Shown: one piece after another, positions 24,758-33,720 of the stretch
Layout of the letters: every line of letters begins with the position of its first letter
How positions within the stretch are numbered: position 1 is the stretch's first letter
Source: Variovorax sp. PBL-H6
Lineage (GTDB): Bacteria; Pseudomonadota; Gammaproteobacteria; Burkholderiales; Burkholderiaceae_C
DNA: 64,000 nucleotides
Direction of reading: 5' to 3'
Assembly (NCBI RefSeq): GCF_901827155.1
Contig: NZ_LR594660.1
Span: 186,001-250,000, forward strand
Position numbers and translations under genes: made by a program
Notes under the pieces: model-generated
Told to the model about the DNA's origin: nothing
Databases searched by the model: none
The model's input: only the letters and a program-made list of their open reading frames with translations

Positions 24758-26602
24758 GTGGTCATGGACTTCGTTTCTCAATTGGCGCCAGCCTTCTGCG
24801 CCGGACTCAGCGGCGCTGCGCTCCTGTGGATGTGGCGAAAGTGCGCATCCCGGTGGAACAACGCCTTCCCGTTGGTCAAGAAGGCGTTGGAGCTCTCGCT
24901 GTGGGCCTGGGCCATAGCATCCGCGGGTTGGTTCCTCTACGCCGTCGGGCATGCGCCGGACTTCAAGCTCGCGCTCGTTGCAGGCTTGACCGGCTTCGCC
25001 GTTCCAGCCATCTACAACCTCCTGAAGTCGCGTCAAGGCGGTAAGGATGAAGTCAAACGCGGGACGAACGTCGCAACCGCTGCTGTCGTCAAGCGTCAGG
25101 TCAAAGCGAATCGCAAGCCCACCCGGCTCGAAATCGGGGGCGTGCCGATTCCCTTCGACTCCGAGCCGTACCACCTGCTTTTCGCCGGTTCAACCGGCAC
25201 AGGCAAGTCGGTCGCCATCAACCAGGTCCTGGACCAGCTCCGTGCAGCCAATGACACGGTGATTCTTGTCGACAGCGGCGGCGGCTTCATGGAGAAGCAC
25301 TACCGTGCCGACACCGATTTTGTCTTCAACCCATTCGACGCCCGGTGCGTCAACTGGTCGCCCGTTCTCGAGATGCAGGGTGAATGGGATGCCGAAGCCA
25401 TGGCGCGCTCCATCGTTCCCGATGGTGTCGGTGACAGTAAGGAATGGAATGGATACGCTCAGACACTGGTGTCGTGCGTGCTGCGGCAGCTGTGGTCAAA
25501 GAACAAGATGACGTTGCGGGACTTCCTCTACTACGTCCAGGCGGCCACGGTCCCTGAGCTCAAGGAGCTGCTTCAAGGCACAGCTGCGATGGCGCAGCTC
25601 TCGTCGGAGAAGACGTTCGGCTCCATCCGGACCATCGCCGCGAACTACCTGACCCCCTACGCATACCTGCCGAATGCCGGTGAGCCGTTTTCCGTGTCGG
25701 AGATGATTCGACAGGAACACTCAGGCTTTCTCTATGTCACCTACAGGGACGACCAGCTCGACAGCCTTCGAGCGCTAATCGCCTGCGTGCTGGACGTGGC
25801 CGCGCGAACCATTCTTTCGATGCCCCCCGACGAGAACCGTCGAATTTGGCTGGTGCTGGACGAGTTCGCCTCTATCGGCCGCGTGCAGTCCATCGAGGCT
25901 GTGGCCACGAAGGCTCGCAAGGCGGGAGGTTGCTTGCTGCTGGGCGTTCAGTCCGTCTCGCAGCTTCGGGACCGATACGGCGAGTTCGGGGCGCAGACCA
26001 TCCTATCGTGCTTGTCCAGCTGGCTGGTGTTGCGGTGCGCTGACGCAGACACCTCGGAATACATGTCGCGCTATATCGGCGACGTTGAGCTTTTGCGGAA
26101 GAACCGCAGCAGCAGCACATCCGACACCGGCGACTCGACGAGCCAGAACGAGCAGCAGGCCACCCAACGGGCCTTGCTGCCGTCGCAGATTCAGGGACTT
26201 CCCAACCTGCAAGGGTTTCTGAAGCTGACCGGAAACTACCCCATCTGCCAGGTGAAGCTCGAGCTGCCTGCCAAGCGCCGCCCCACTACTGCCGCCGCTT
26301 TTGTGGGCCGGGACTTCACGAAGCGCCCGATGCTGAAGCTCGTGGCTGACGTCCCGGCCGCCGACGCCTCGACGCCCCCACGCCCTGAGGTGGGGGCCGC
26401 GGCGAAGCCGAAGGCGCCCGTCCTACCGCTAGGCGGCGCGCCACTTCTGCCAGTCCATCCACAAGCGACGGCGCCTGCCAAGGCCGAGGTCGGACTACTT
26501 CCGGCGGATTCGAAGCTCCTTGTTTCCCGAGCTGGCCCTGCCGTCAAGCTTCCCGGCCTCGACCTGCTGCGCCGAGCTCCGCAATCTGATTCCAGCCGCT
26601 GA
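24758..26602 (+). CDS. type IV secretion coupling ATPase (TraD/VirD4-like)
   Basis: About 614 residues. Two transmembrane helices lie at roughly 40-65 and 70-90, then a cytosolic ATPase with Walker A GSTGTGKS (about residue 145), Walker B LVLDEFASIGR and the later GGCLLLGVQSVSQL motif of TraD-type proteins. It recruits relaxosome DNA to the conjugation channel. The C-terminal 110 residues are Pro/Ala rich. GTG 24758 or ATG 24764 could be the start. No relaxase is seen nearby; the rest of the transfer system must lie outside the window. Confidence 0.9.
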   Translation: MVMDFVSQLAPAFCAGLSGAALLWMWRKCASRWNNAFPLVKKALELSLWAWAIASAGWFLYAVGHAPDFKLALVAGLTGFAVPAIYNLLKSRQGGKDEVKRGTNVATAAVVKRQVKANRKPTRLEIGGVPIPFDSEPYHLLFAGSTGTGKSVAINQVLDQLRAANDTVILVDSGGGFMEKHYRADTDFVFNPFDARCVNWSPVLEMQGEWDAEAMARSIVPDGVGDSKEWNGYAQTLVSCVLRQLWSKNKMTLRDFLYYVQAATVPELKELLQGTAAMAQLSSEKTFGSIRTIAANYLTPYAYLPNAGEPFSVSEMIRQEHSGFLYVTYRDDQLDSLRALIACVLDVAARTILSMPPDENRRIWLVLDEFASIGRVQSIEAVATKARKAGGCLLLGVQSVSQLRDRYGEFGAQTILSCLSSWLVLRCADADTSEYMSRYIGDVELLRKNRSSSTSDTGDSTSQNEQQATQRALLPSQIQGLPNLQGFLKLTGNYPICQVKLELPAKRRPTTAAAFVGRDFTKRPMLKLVADVPAADASTPPRPEVGAAAKPKAPVLPLGGAPLLPVHPQATAPAKAEVGLLPADSKLLVSRAGPAVKLPGLDLLRRAPQSDSSR

Positions 26603-26604
26603 CC

Positions 26605-28860
26605 ATGTCGACACCTCACTCGTCCCCATCGCAGTCGAATTCCGGGGGAGGGCCCCGTCCAAAGGGAAAGCGGCCGCGCAGTGGCGCTCACGCCGCGGAA
26701 AACGTGTTCTCCTTCCTGGGAACTGGCGGTTCCCGCCCTGCCGGCGGGCCCGGCGCGCAGAAAGCCCCTGCGGCTTCCGTTTCAAGGGGGCCGTCAGCTG
26801 CTACGCCTTCACAGCCTGTCGGAGTGAAGGGAAAGCCACGCACAGCTGCGTCGACGGCTCAGACCGGCGCAGCGGCTAGTGCACAGGGCGAGCAGAGCAG
26901 GGAAACTGAGAGGAAAGAAGCCAAGCGCGCGCCTGACGCGGCGCCGCTGAGCCTTGGCGGCGCGGTCAAGGGGGCGGTCACCGCCGCTGTGGGTCTCGCA
27001 GGCGTGGAGCAGGCGAATTCTAAAGTCGCGGCTTCTGCTGCCTGGCGCGACCAGTTCAAGGCCGAATCGAAGGAACTCAACCGAGCTGCGAACTTCCTGA
27101 ACTCGGCGCTTCAGCAAGGTAAGGCTCGCGAGGAGATGCTGGTCGCTGCCCAAAGCCGACTTACCGGGCCGCCTCTGGCTCATGTCTCCGACTTGCTTGC
27201 AGATTCGGAGTCCCTGGAGCTCATCAAGGAAAAGGTCGGCGCACTCAACAAGGTCGCTGGCGCGCTGCAGCGTGCCGCTGACCGAGGCGACGCCCCTGGC
27301 GACGCCATTTCATTTGCGCACAACAAGGGGGTGGCCCAGCACCCAGGCTTGCTGAAGGCGTTGGACGCCGCGGTCGCCGAGCAGCGAGCACCCGAAGGGG
27401 CTGCAGGTGCGAGTGCCGCGCCCAGCACCTCGACCGCACAAGTCAAGCCACTGACGGCCTTGGAGGCAAATCGCGAGCTTGTGCTCGAAGCTTCAGACCG
27501 CCAGATTGATGCTTCGTCCCAACGCGCGGAACAGCCTGACGCCGCCGCGGCGCGGGAGGTGGTCACAGCTCAGGCTACTGCCACGATAGAAGGGGCCAGC
27601 ACAGCGTCCGTCGCGAAGGCTCAGCGAGAAGAACCTGCGGCAGTGAAGCAAGGGCCGCCGCAGCCGGCAAAGAGCGCCTCGCATCCTGCCCGACCCACGA
27701 CCGTCCAAGGGGCGGGGCAACAGGCCAAGGATGTGACTCGCGCCGCTGAAGCACCAACACCGCAGCAGGGCTCCGCTCCAGGGCCCAGGCAGGTTGACGG
27801 GCAGGGCGAGCAGGCCAGGGTGGCTGCCGAGCGTGGGCGCGGAAGCGCAGAAGCTCCGGAATCTGCGGCGCCCCTGCGGTCCAATCCAGCCGGTGAGCGC
27901 CCCGGTGCCGAACCCGAACCATCTGGATTGCGAAACTCATCCCAAGGTCCAAGCCGCGGGGAGGCCGCACCTGCCGAAAGGCCCGTCGACACCAAGCGTA
28001 TCGAAGTTGTTCAGCCGTCGGAGGTTCGTGCTTCAGGTGGCCTCGCCCACCCGCAGTCCGGTGCACCAACGAAGGAGATGTCCGAAGCCAAGCCGGTGGT
28101 CGCGCGCGAACCCGGCCTGCCGGCTACTGTCGTCGCTGACAAAAACAGTCCTGCTGTTGGCAAGCTTGAGCCATCGCGGGACCTGGAGAAGGCTCTCGCA
28201 GCGCCCTCCCCTGCGCCAGCGGCCGTGCCTCGCGCGACCCTGGAACAAACGCTCGCAGAGCACATGCGCAGCCAGGGCTTCGACCGCGAGGCGGTGTCCA
28301 AAGTTGGAGAGATTGCGGCTGCTGTGCGCGCGAATGCCAATGTGCGGCCCGAAGGGCAGAGCGTTGTCGTGCTGCACAAGTCCGGCGAGGCCCTTGCCAC
28401 GGCGACCACCGAGCGCAGCGCTGCCCAGGTGGCGAGGCAGGGCGACACCGTCGTGTTTGCAAAGACGCTGGAGCACATCGCAGAGAAAGGCCTGAACCTT
28501 GAAACGGTCAGGAACCTGCGTGCCGCTGCGCCCAACCTCCCTGTGGGGACGACCAATCTTGAAGTGGCCGACCGCGCCGGTCGGGACTTCCTTGAGCGAG
28601 CGGACCGTAGCGTGCAACCCCGGGATGCGGCGCAACCGCGGGCCGCCGCAAGCGCACAGCCTGCAGCGGCGCCTGCGGCGGCTGAATTGGGCGATGACAC
28701 CCTCAAGAGGCGCATCCAGGAGATGCGTGACCGCACAAGGCAGGTCAGCGAGAGCCATCATGAGGCGCCTGCGATTTCCCGCGAGGAGCTCAAGCGGGAG
28801 GAACCGGCTGCGAGGGAGCTAGAGAGGGTCAAGGTCTTCAAGCTGGGCGGCGGCTCGTAA
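26605..28860 (+). CDS. large Ala/Pro-rich protein coupled to the T4CP gene
   Basis: 751 residues beginning two bases after the coupling ATPase stop. Residues 1-110 and 260-530 are low complexity (Ala, Pro, Gly, Ser). Two ordered parts remain: a helical domain at about 115-250 (KAESKELNRAANFLNSALQQ...) and a C-terminal domain at about 540-660 (MRSQGFDREAVSKVGEIAAA, GQSVVVLHKSGEALATATT). No relaxase or ATPase motif is visible. Its coupling to the T4CP suggests a conjugation accessory or DNA-processing role. Confidence 0.7.
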   Translation: MSTPHSSPSQSNSGGGPRPKGKRPRSGAHAAENVFSFLGTGGSRPAGGPGAQKAPAASVSRGPSAATPSQPVGVKGKPRTAASTAQTGAAASAQGEQSRETERKEAKRAPDAAPLSLGGAVKGAVTAAVGLAGVEQANSKVAASAAWRDQFKAESKELNRAANFLNSALQQGKAREEMLVAAQSRLTGPPLAHVSDLLADSESLELIKEKVGALNKVAGALQRAADRGDAPGDAISFAHNKGVAQHPGLLKALDAAVAEQRAPEGAAGASAAPSTSTAQVKPLTALEANRELVLEASDRQIDASSQRAEQPDAAAAREVVTAQATATIEGASTASVAKAQREEPAAVKQGPPQPAKSASHPARPTTVQGAGQQAKDVTRAAEAPTPQQGSAPGPRQVDGQGEQARVAAERGRGSAEAPESAAPLRSNPAGERPGAEPEPSGLRNSSQGPSRGEAAPAERPVDTKRIEVVQPSEVRASGGLAHPQSGAPTKEMSEAKPVVAREPGLPATVVADKNSPAVGKLEPSRDLEKALAAPSPAPAAVPRATLEQTLAEHMRSQGFDREAVSKVGEIAAAVRANANVRPEGQSVVVLHKSGEALATATTERSAAQVARQGDTVVFAKTLEHIAEKGLNLETVRNLRAAAPNLPVGTTNLEVADRAGRDFLERADRSVQPRDAAQPRAAASAQPAAAPAAAELGDDTLKRRIQEMRDRTRQVSESHHEAPAISREELKREEPAARELERVKVFKLGGGS

Positions 28861-28876
28861 ACGATGCGCTACGAGA

Positions 28877-28900
28877 AAAGCCCCGCGATGCGGGGCCTTT
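28877..28900. terminator. terminator between converging genes
   Basis: Stem AAAGCCCCGC/GCGGGGCCTTT after the 751-residue protein; it can also serve the decayed minus-strand gene ending at 28919. Confidence 0.75.
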
Positions 28901-28918
28901 GCTTTGCGGAGCCTGGGA

Positions 28919-29297
28919 TTACTCGGCCATGGACATCTCTTCCGCCTCGGCTGCTTCAGGCGCTTCCGAGGCGCGTTCCTGTTCGCCTGCTGTTTCCCTG
29001 AAGTCTGGCTCATCAGGCGAACTGGTGGCAGTCTCCTCGCCGAACTTCCTGAAGGTTTCCGCCAGGTCGTGTGGCTTGGTCTCCTGCCCCCGAAACCCGG
29101 GCGGCTTGCTCGAAGTCCACGGCCTTGGCTACCTCGACGTCGGGCTTGCCGCGAGACTCCTGGTCGAACCGGTCACGGACGGTGTCCATCTGCTTGTTGT
29201 AGGCGGGGTCCGCCAGGCTGTCCAGTCCTTGAATGGTGTTCGACAGCTCTGCCGCTCCCGAGAGCTCCGAAGTAACGCCAAATGATGCGTCTAAACT
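28919..29297 (-). pseudogene. frameshifted small acidic protein gene
   Basis: Two minus-strand frames each read like real protein but do not join. The upstream frame (about 29297-29100) gives SELSGAAELSNTIQGLDSLA, YNKQMDTVRDRFDQES and VEVAKAVDFEQAA. The downstream frame gives KPHDLAETFRKFGEE and an acidic tail (EAPEAAEAEEMSMAE), stopping at 28919-28921. The shift is near 29090-29105. No ATG, GTG or TTG start exists in the upstream frame before its in-frame stop, so the 5' end is also damaged or starts atypically. Either decay or sequencing indels. Confidence 0.6.
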
Positions 29298-29306
29298 GCC
29301 GGCGAA

Positions 29307-29348
29307 GAAGCTAAACTGGTTTAGCTTCAGACCTTAAGCTGCTAAAAT
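29307..29348 (+). promoter_or_regulatory. palindromic site plus -10 box upstream of RNase R-like gene
   Basis: A perfect 22-bp inverted repeat (arms GAAGCTAAAC and GTTTAGCTTC, centre TG) at 29307-29328, then TAAAAT at 29343-29348. The right arm falls where a -35 would lie. It looks like an operator over the promoter of the nuclease gene, leaving an untranslated leader of about 120 bases. Confidence 0.5.
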
Positions 29349-29477
29349 AGATGCAACGCCTAAGCACTGCCTCTATCTCTTACAGCCTGCCTAAACCCGC
29401 ACCAAGCGGCGCAAGGGCGGCGTGGCCCTCTCTGCGCTATACGCCAGACAAGGACACTCAACATAAAGACCAATCCA

Positions 29478-31373
29478 ATGACCAACAACAACAAACACAA
29501 CACCCAGGAAGGTGTCGTCACCGCCCATCCAAAAGGCTTCGGCTTCCTGACCACGGCTGCCGGCGAAGAATTCTTCGTTCCGCCGCCACTCATGCGCAAG
29601 GTGGTCCCCGGAGACACCGTTCTCTGCAGCATCGTCGAGTCGCCCAAGAAGCCCGGCCAATTCCAGGCGGGCGACATCCGCGTTCTGGAGCGCAAGCCTT
29701 CTACCTGGCAGGGCACCATCAACGTCGTTGACGGCCGGCTGATGCTGGTTCCCGATGCGCCGTGCTTCATGCCCATCGAGGTGCGAGGGCTGACGTTCGC
29801 CGCCGCTGGCGTGGTTTCGGTTCGAACCGAGGCCATCGACTTGAAGGCACCGGTTCTCCGGACTCGCCTCGAGCGCATCCTGGGGGCGCGCGACCGCCGC
29901 GGCTTCGACCAGGACTACGCACTTGCGCTGCACGATTTTCCCCCGCACTTCGACCGGCGCGCCCACGAGGAAGCGGTTCGCATCCCGCTGAGCTTGTCGG
30001 CTGACGACCTCAAGGGTCGCGCGGACCTACGCCAGATTCCCTTTGTTACCATCGATGGTGAGTCCACCCGGGATTTCGATGACGCCGTTTACGGCCTGCC
30101 TTTGACTTCTGGGGGCGCGAAGGTCTACGTGGCCATCGCCGACGTCTCTCACTACGTCAAGCCGGGCAGTGCTCTGGACCGTGCGGCGCGCGAGCGTGGC
30201 ACCTCGGTCTACTTGCCGGGCAAGACGGTTCCGATGCTTCCCGAGAAGCTCTCCAACGGGGTCTGCTCCTTGGTTCCGGGCGAAGACCGCCTCGTGGTGG
30301 TCGCCGAGCTGGAGCTGGACGCCGACGCTCGCGTGCTGAGCAAGAAGTTCTATCGCGCTGTAATGCGCTCGGCAGCGCGCCTCACGTACAACCAGGTTCA
30401 GGCCTGGTTTGACAACGCGACGCACCTTCCGCACAGCATCGAAACGTCGCTGACGGCGTTGACGGCGGTCTTCCGCAAATTGCTCGCAGCACGCGAGGTC
30501 CGCGGCCAGCTGTCCTTTGATGACAAGGAGGCAAAGCTGGTCATCCGCGAGGATGGCGAGTACAGCCTGGAATTCGAACAACGCACGGACGCCCACAAGC
30601 TCGTCGAAGAGCTGATGCTGCTGGCAAACAATGCCGTCGGCCAACACCTGAAGGACAAGCTGCCCGCCGGCCTCTTCCGGCACCAGGCAACCCCCGAAAT
30701 GGAAGATTGGACGGAGCTCAAGGACTGGGCTACCGCGCACGGCCTGACGCTCGAGGGTGAAACGCCCGCTCTGCCCGCTCTCGCTCAGCTCATCAAGAGC
30801 GCGCATGAAGGCGGCAGCGGCCTCAAGGCTGAGTTGGCAGTTCGGGGCGTCATGCAGTCCGCTGTGTACCAACCGGGCACCGCCAGCCACTTCTCCCTGG
30901 GCTATGCGGCGTACACGCACTTCACGAGTCCGATTCGTCGGCTGGTTGACCTGCTGGTGCACCGGCTCCTGCTGGGCGAGGACCTCGGCGAGTCCGTGGT
31001 TTCGCTAGGTGAGCAGTGCTCGCGACGCGCGCACGGTTCGCGAATGGCCGAACGCTATGTCTGGGACCGCATCAAGAAGCGGCTGCTCGCACGCGACGTC
31101 GCGAAGAGCGACCTGCTCAACGCCCACGTGGTCAGCTCCAGCCGGCGCGGATTGCGGGTGGTGATTCCAGCCTGGCAGTGCTCTGCGCTGTTGGAGTCGG
31201 ATGTGCTGCAGGCCCACGGCTGTGAGTACGATGCCGAGGCCGGCCACTGGGTCAACGGCGCCGTCTGGGAACCTGGCCACAAGCTCAGCGTCAGCTGGGT
31301 GGACCTCGAGGACGCGGACGGCCGCACCGAGCTCTACGCGATTCCGGAGGCGGTCCGCCCGCGTCTGTACTAA
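29478..31373 (+). CDS. RNase R/RNase II-family exoribonuclease
   Basis: 631 residues. N-terminal cold-shock-type domains start at GVVTAHPKGFGFL and include FFVPPPLMRKVVPGDTV. The catalytic RNB domain shows IDGESTRDFDDAV, with the Asp cluster that binds magnesium, YVAIADVSHYV, and late TSPIRRLVDLLVHR. The C-terminal part (residues about 560-630) may be a reduced S1 domain. At 631 residues it is shorter than chromosomal RNase R (about 800). It degrades RNA 3' to 5'. A plasmid-borne copy is notable next to other RNA-processing genes. Confidence 0.9.
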   Translation: MTNNNKHNTQEGVVTAHPKGFGFLTTAAGEEFFVPPPLMRKVVPGDTVLCSIVESPKKPGQFQAGDIRVLERKPSTWQGTINVVDGRLMLVPDAPCFMPIEVRGLTFAAAGVVSVRTEAIDLKAPVLRTRLERILGARDRRGFDQDYALALHDFPPHFDRRAHEEAVRIPLSLSADDLKGRADLRQIPFVTIDGESTRDFDDAVYGLPLTSGGAKVYVAIADVSHYVKPGSALDRAARERGTSVYLPGKTVPMLPEKLSNGVCSLVPGEDRLVVVAELELDADARVLSKKFYRAVMRSAARLTYNQVQAWFDNATHLPHSIETSLTALTAVFRKLLAAREVRGQLSFDDKEAKLVIREDGEYSLEFEQRTDAHKLVEELMLLANNAVGQHLKDKLPAGLFRHQATPEMEDWTELKDWATAHGLTLEGETPALPALAQLIKSAHEGGSGLKAELAVRGVMQSAVYQPGTASHFSLGYAAYTHFTSPIRRLVDLLVHRLLLGEDLGESVVSLGEQCSRRAHGSRMAERYVWDRIKKRLLARDVAKSDLLNAHVVSSSRRGLRVVIPAWQCSALLESDVLQAHGCEYDAEAGHWVNGAVWEPGHKLSVSWVDLEDADGRTELYAIPEAVRPRLY

Positions 31374-31381
31374 GTGATTTC

Positions 31382-31415
31382 AAGCCCCTATCGGTTATCC
31401 GGCGGGGGCTTTTCT
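31382..31415 (+). terminator. terminator after RNase R-like gene
   Basis: AAGCCCC...GGGGGCTTTTCTTT hairpin nine bases after the stop. Confidence 0.75.
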
Positions 31416-31510
31416 TTGGGCGAGCCCCGCCCGAATTGGCAATAAATTGGCGATAAAGCCGGATATGCGTCAGTTTATTGACGCGCTGACCTGAATGAAG
31501 GCATTGAATC

Positions 31511-32620
31511 ATGCGTGTTGCGTATACCTCAAAGAATTGGCTGCTCTCGGAGGGCGGAACCCTTCAGGGCTTGAGCCTCGGTTTCGACCACTGCGCTGAG
31601 CACGGCTGTGGCGTCAAGCCGTTGATGGCCGCGCTGGGCATCGCCCTGCCGCAGTTTCCGCAGGGAGTCGAAGACCACCGAATCCAGGTCGTTCCCGACC
31701 TACTGGCGTACATCGAGTATGAGGGTCGGTCCAAGGACAAGCGGTTCAAGCCCTATCCTGCCGCGCTGCTGATGTACAGCTGCGACTTGGCCGCTCTGCC
31801 GCCGGGTCGGCCCCGCACCCAGGCAATGGAGCTCGTTCGCGAGACGCACACCGAATTCTGGCCCGACCACCCGCAGAAGCTCGGCGCCAAGGCTCGCGAT
31901 GACCTCATGACCGCCTGGAATCGGAATGGGTTTGCCATCCATGTACGCGGCGCCGAGAACATCGCACGGTTGCGCGAGCTTCACGAAGCAATTCAGCGAA
32001 AGGACGTTGTCCTGGCGATGCCCTGGTCTCACTCGTTCCTGCGCGGTGGCCTGAGCTTTGCCATTCTCGGGGCGCTCACCGCTGACGACAAAGCCGCTGC
32101 GGCCACGCGCTACGCAGACGCGAAGGCCTTGTCCCTGGCGGCCGAGGCGACCGGCATCGAAGTTCGGCTCAAGGCCGCGGGCATGCGGGTTGACAGCATT
32201 CGTGCGGATTGGGCCGACGAACGCAAGCAGGGGGTGGTCTTCTTCATGTCCCCTCACTACTCCCACAAAGCGCGCTACGGCTGGTACACGGTCGCTGACC
32301 TTGACGCATGGATTGCTGGCACCGGCCCGGTGCGGGCCCATCCGGAGCTGACGGTGTACGAGGAGCAGCCCGCTGCCCGCGAGTGGTCCATCCGCCTGCT
32401 GCGGGGCTTGAACAAGCAGGGCATTCAGCAGCGCTTTCACTCGCAGCTCGTCTGGAAGGACGAGGCTGCCAAGGTGCCTGGCATCAACCTCAGAGTGCAC
32501 TACCAGAGCGAGCACCTCCTTGCTTCGGGCATATACGACTTCGAAGAGCTTATGACGCAGTACGCGGACCCGCTAGAGCACCCGGTGCCTTACGACCGGC
32601 TGGAGGCAGCCGCGATTTAG
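31511..32620 (+). CDS. hypothetical protein
   Basis: 369 residues with no recognised family. Start ATG has GAAGG upstream. Visible patterns: FDHCAEHGCGVKPLMAALGI near the N-terminus, an AWNRNGFAIHVRGAENIARL helix, and near the C-terminus LNKQGIQQRFHSQLVWKDEA. It appears soluble and globular and has no signal peptide. Lies upstream of the DHH phosphoesterase gene with a 52-base gap, so they may share a transcript. Confidence 0.7.
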   Translation: MRVAYTSKNWLLSEGGTLQGLSLGFDHCAEHGCGVKPLMAALGIALPQFPQGVEDHRIQVVPDLLAYIEYEGRSKDKRFKPYPAALLMYSCDLAALPPGRPRTQAMELVRETHTEFWPDHPQKLGAKARDDLMTAWNRNGFAIHVRGAENIARLRELHEAIQRKDVVLAMPWSHSFLRGGLSFAILGALTADDKAAAATRYADAKALSLAAEATGIEVRLKAAGMRVDSIRADWADERKQGVVFFMSPHYSHKARYGWYTVADLDAWIAGTGPVRAHPELTVYEEQPAAREWSIRLLRGLNKQGIQQRFHSQLVWKDEAAKVPGINLRVHYQSEHLLASGIYDFEELMTQYADPLEHPVPYDRLEAAAI

Positions 32621-32672
32621 GCGGTCCGCGGGGGCCTGCCCTATACGAAGAAGGCAACCCTCAAAGGAACTC

Positions 32673-33608
32673 ATGAGCAAACAAAACATCGTCATCTACC
32701 ACGCGGACTGTCCAGATGGTTTCGCCGCAGCGCTTGCTGCCTGGCTGAAGCTACGGGATACCGCCGACTACCTGCCGTACCAATACGGCATGGCGCCCCC
32801 GGATGTCACCGGCAAGGCCGTGTACATCGTCGACTTCTCGTTCCCGCGCGAACAGGTCGAGGCCCTGGAGGCTGTCGCAACACGCGTCGTGCTTCTCGAC
32901 CACCACCAGACCGCCATCGACAAGCTTGCGGGCTACAAGTGCACCTGCGGGAAGGTCCGCCTCGTGCGCGACGCCAAGGCTGGTGCATCCGAGCCTGCGA
33001 CCGTGCACCGGCACAGCAGTCACACGGCGCTTGACATCTCGAAGTCGGGCGCCCGCCTCGCGTGGGAGTACTTTCACGGTCAGTTCGATGTGCCTGAACT
33101 TGTTCAGTTCGTCGAAGACCGTGACCTGTGGCTCTGGCACTTCGGGGACCACACGCGGCACTTCCTCGCCAAGCTCGACTCGCTTCCCATGGATTTTCCG
33201 ACGTGGAATCGGGTGCTGCAGATGAACGAGGGCGAGCGCGCAACGTTCATGGCGGCCGGCCAGGCAATGTGCCAGAAATTTGACGCCATTGTCGCGACCA
33301 TCGCCAAGGAGGCCGTGCCGGTCAGCGTCATGGGGCACCAGGGACTGATGGTGTGCGGGCCGCGGGAACTCGCCAGCGATGTTGGCGCGCTGCTTGCCAA
33401 GCAAGCGGGCACTTTCGCAGCCGTCTGGACACTCGAGAACACCGGCCAGCTGAAGCTCTCGCTGCGGGGCGTCCGCGGCTTCGACGTTCGGGCGCTGGCG
33501 GAGGCTTTCGGCGGCGGTGGTCACAAGGAGGCTGCGGCGCTGCGCCTTCCGGCTACCCGCATCACCGACCTGGTTGCAGGCGTACTGAACCCTACGCCGG
33601 CAAGCTGA
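32673..33608 (+). CDS. DHH-family phosphoesterase
   Basis: 311 residues. Metal-site motifs: YHADCPDGFAAALA (residues 9-22), IVDFSF, LLDHHQTA (the DHH motif), VEDRDLWLW, and the C-terminal DHHA1-type GGGHKEAAALRL. The family includes nanoRNases, RecJ and cyclic di-nucleotide hydrolases; the single-domain size fits an oligoribonuclease or cyclic nucleotide phosphodiesterase. Close to the RNase R-like gene, so it could finish RNA degradation to mononucleotides. Confidence 0.85.
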   Translation: MSKQNIVIYHADCPDGFAAALAAWLKLRDTADYLPYQYGMAPPDVTGKAVYIVDFSFPREQVEALEAVATRVVLLDHHQTAIDKLAGYKCTCGKVRLVRDAKAGASEPATVHRHSSHTALDISKSGARLAWEYFHGQFDVPELVQFVEDRDLWLWHFGDHTRHFLAKLDSLPMDFPTWNRVLQMNEGERATFMAAGQAMCQKFDAIVATIAKEAVPVSVMGHQGLMVCGPRELASDVGALLAKQAGTFAAVWTLENTGQLKLSLRGVRGFDVRALAEAFGGGGHKEAAALRLPATRITDLVAGVLNPTPAS

Positions 33609-33612
33609 TTTT

Positions 33613-33656
33613 GAGCCCCTCCTCCCCAGCTACGGCCCGGCGAGCGAGGGGCTTTT
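33613..33656 (+). terminator. terminator after DHH gene
   Basis: GAGCCCCTC/GAGGGGCTTTT stem with a long loop. Confidence 0.7.
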
Positions 33657-33720
33657 CTATTGCCGCCGGCCAACATCGGCAGCAGCAACCTGGCCCCAGC
33701 TCCGGGGGCGACTTTGGCGT

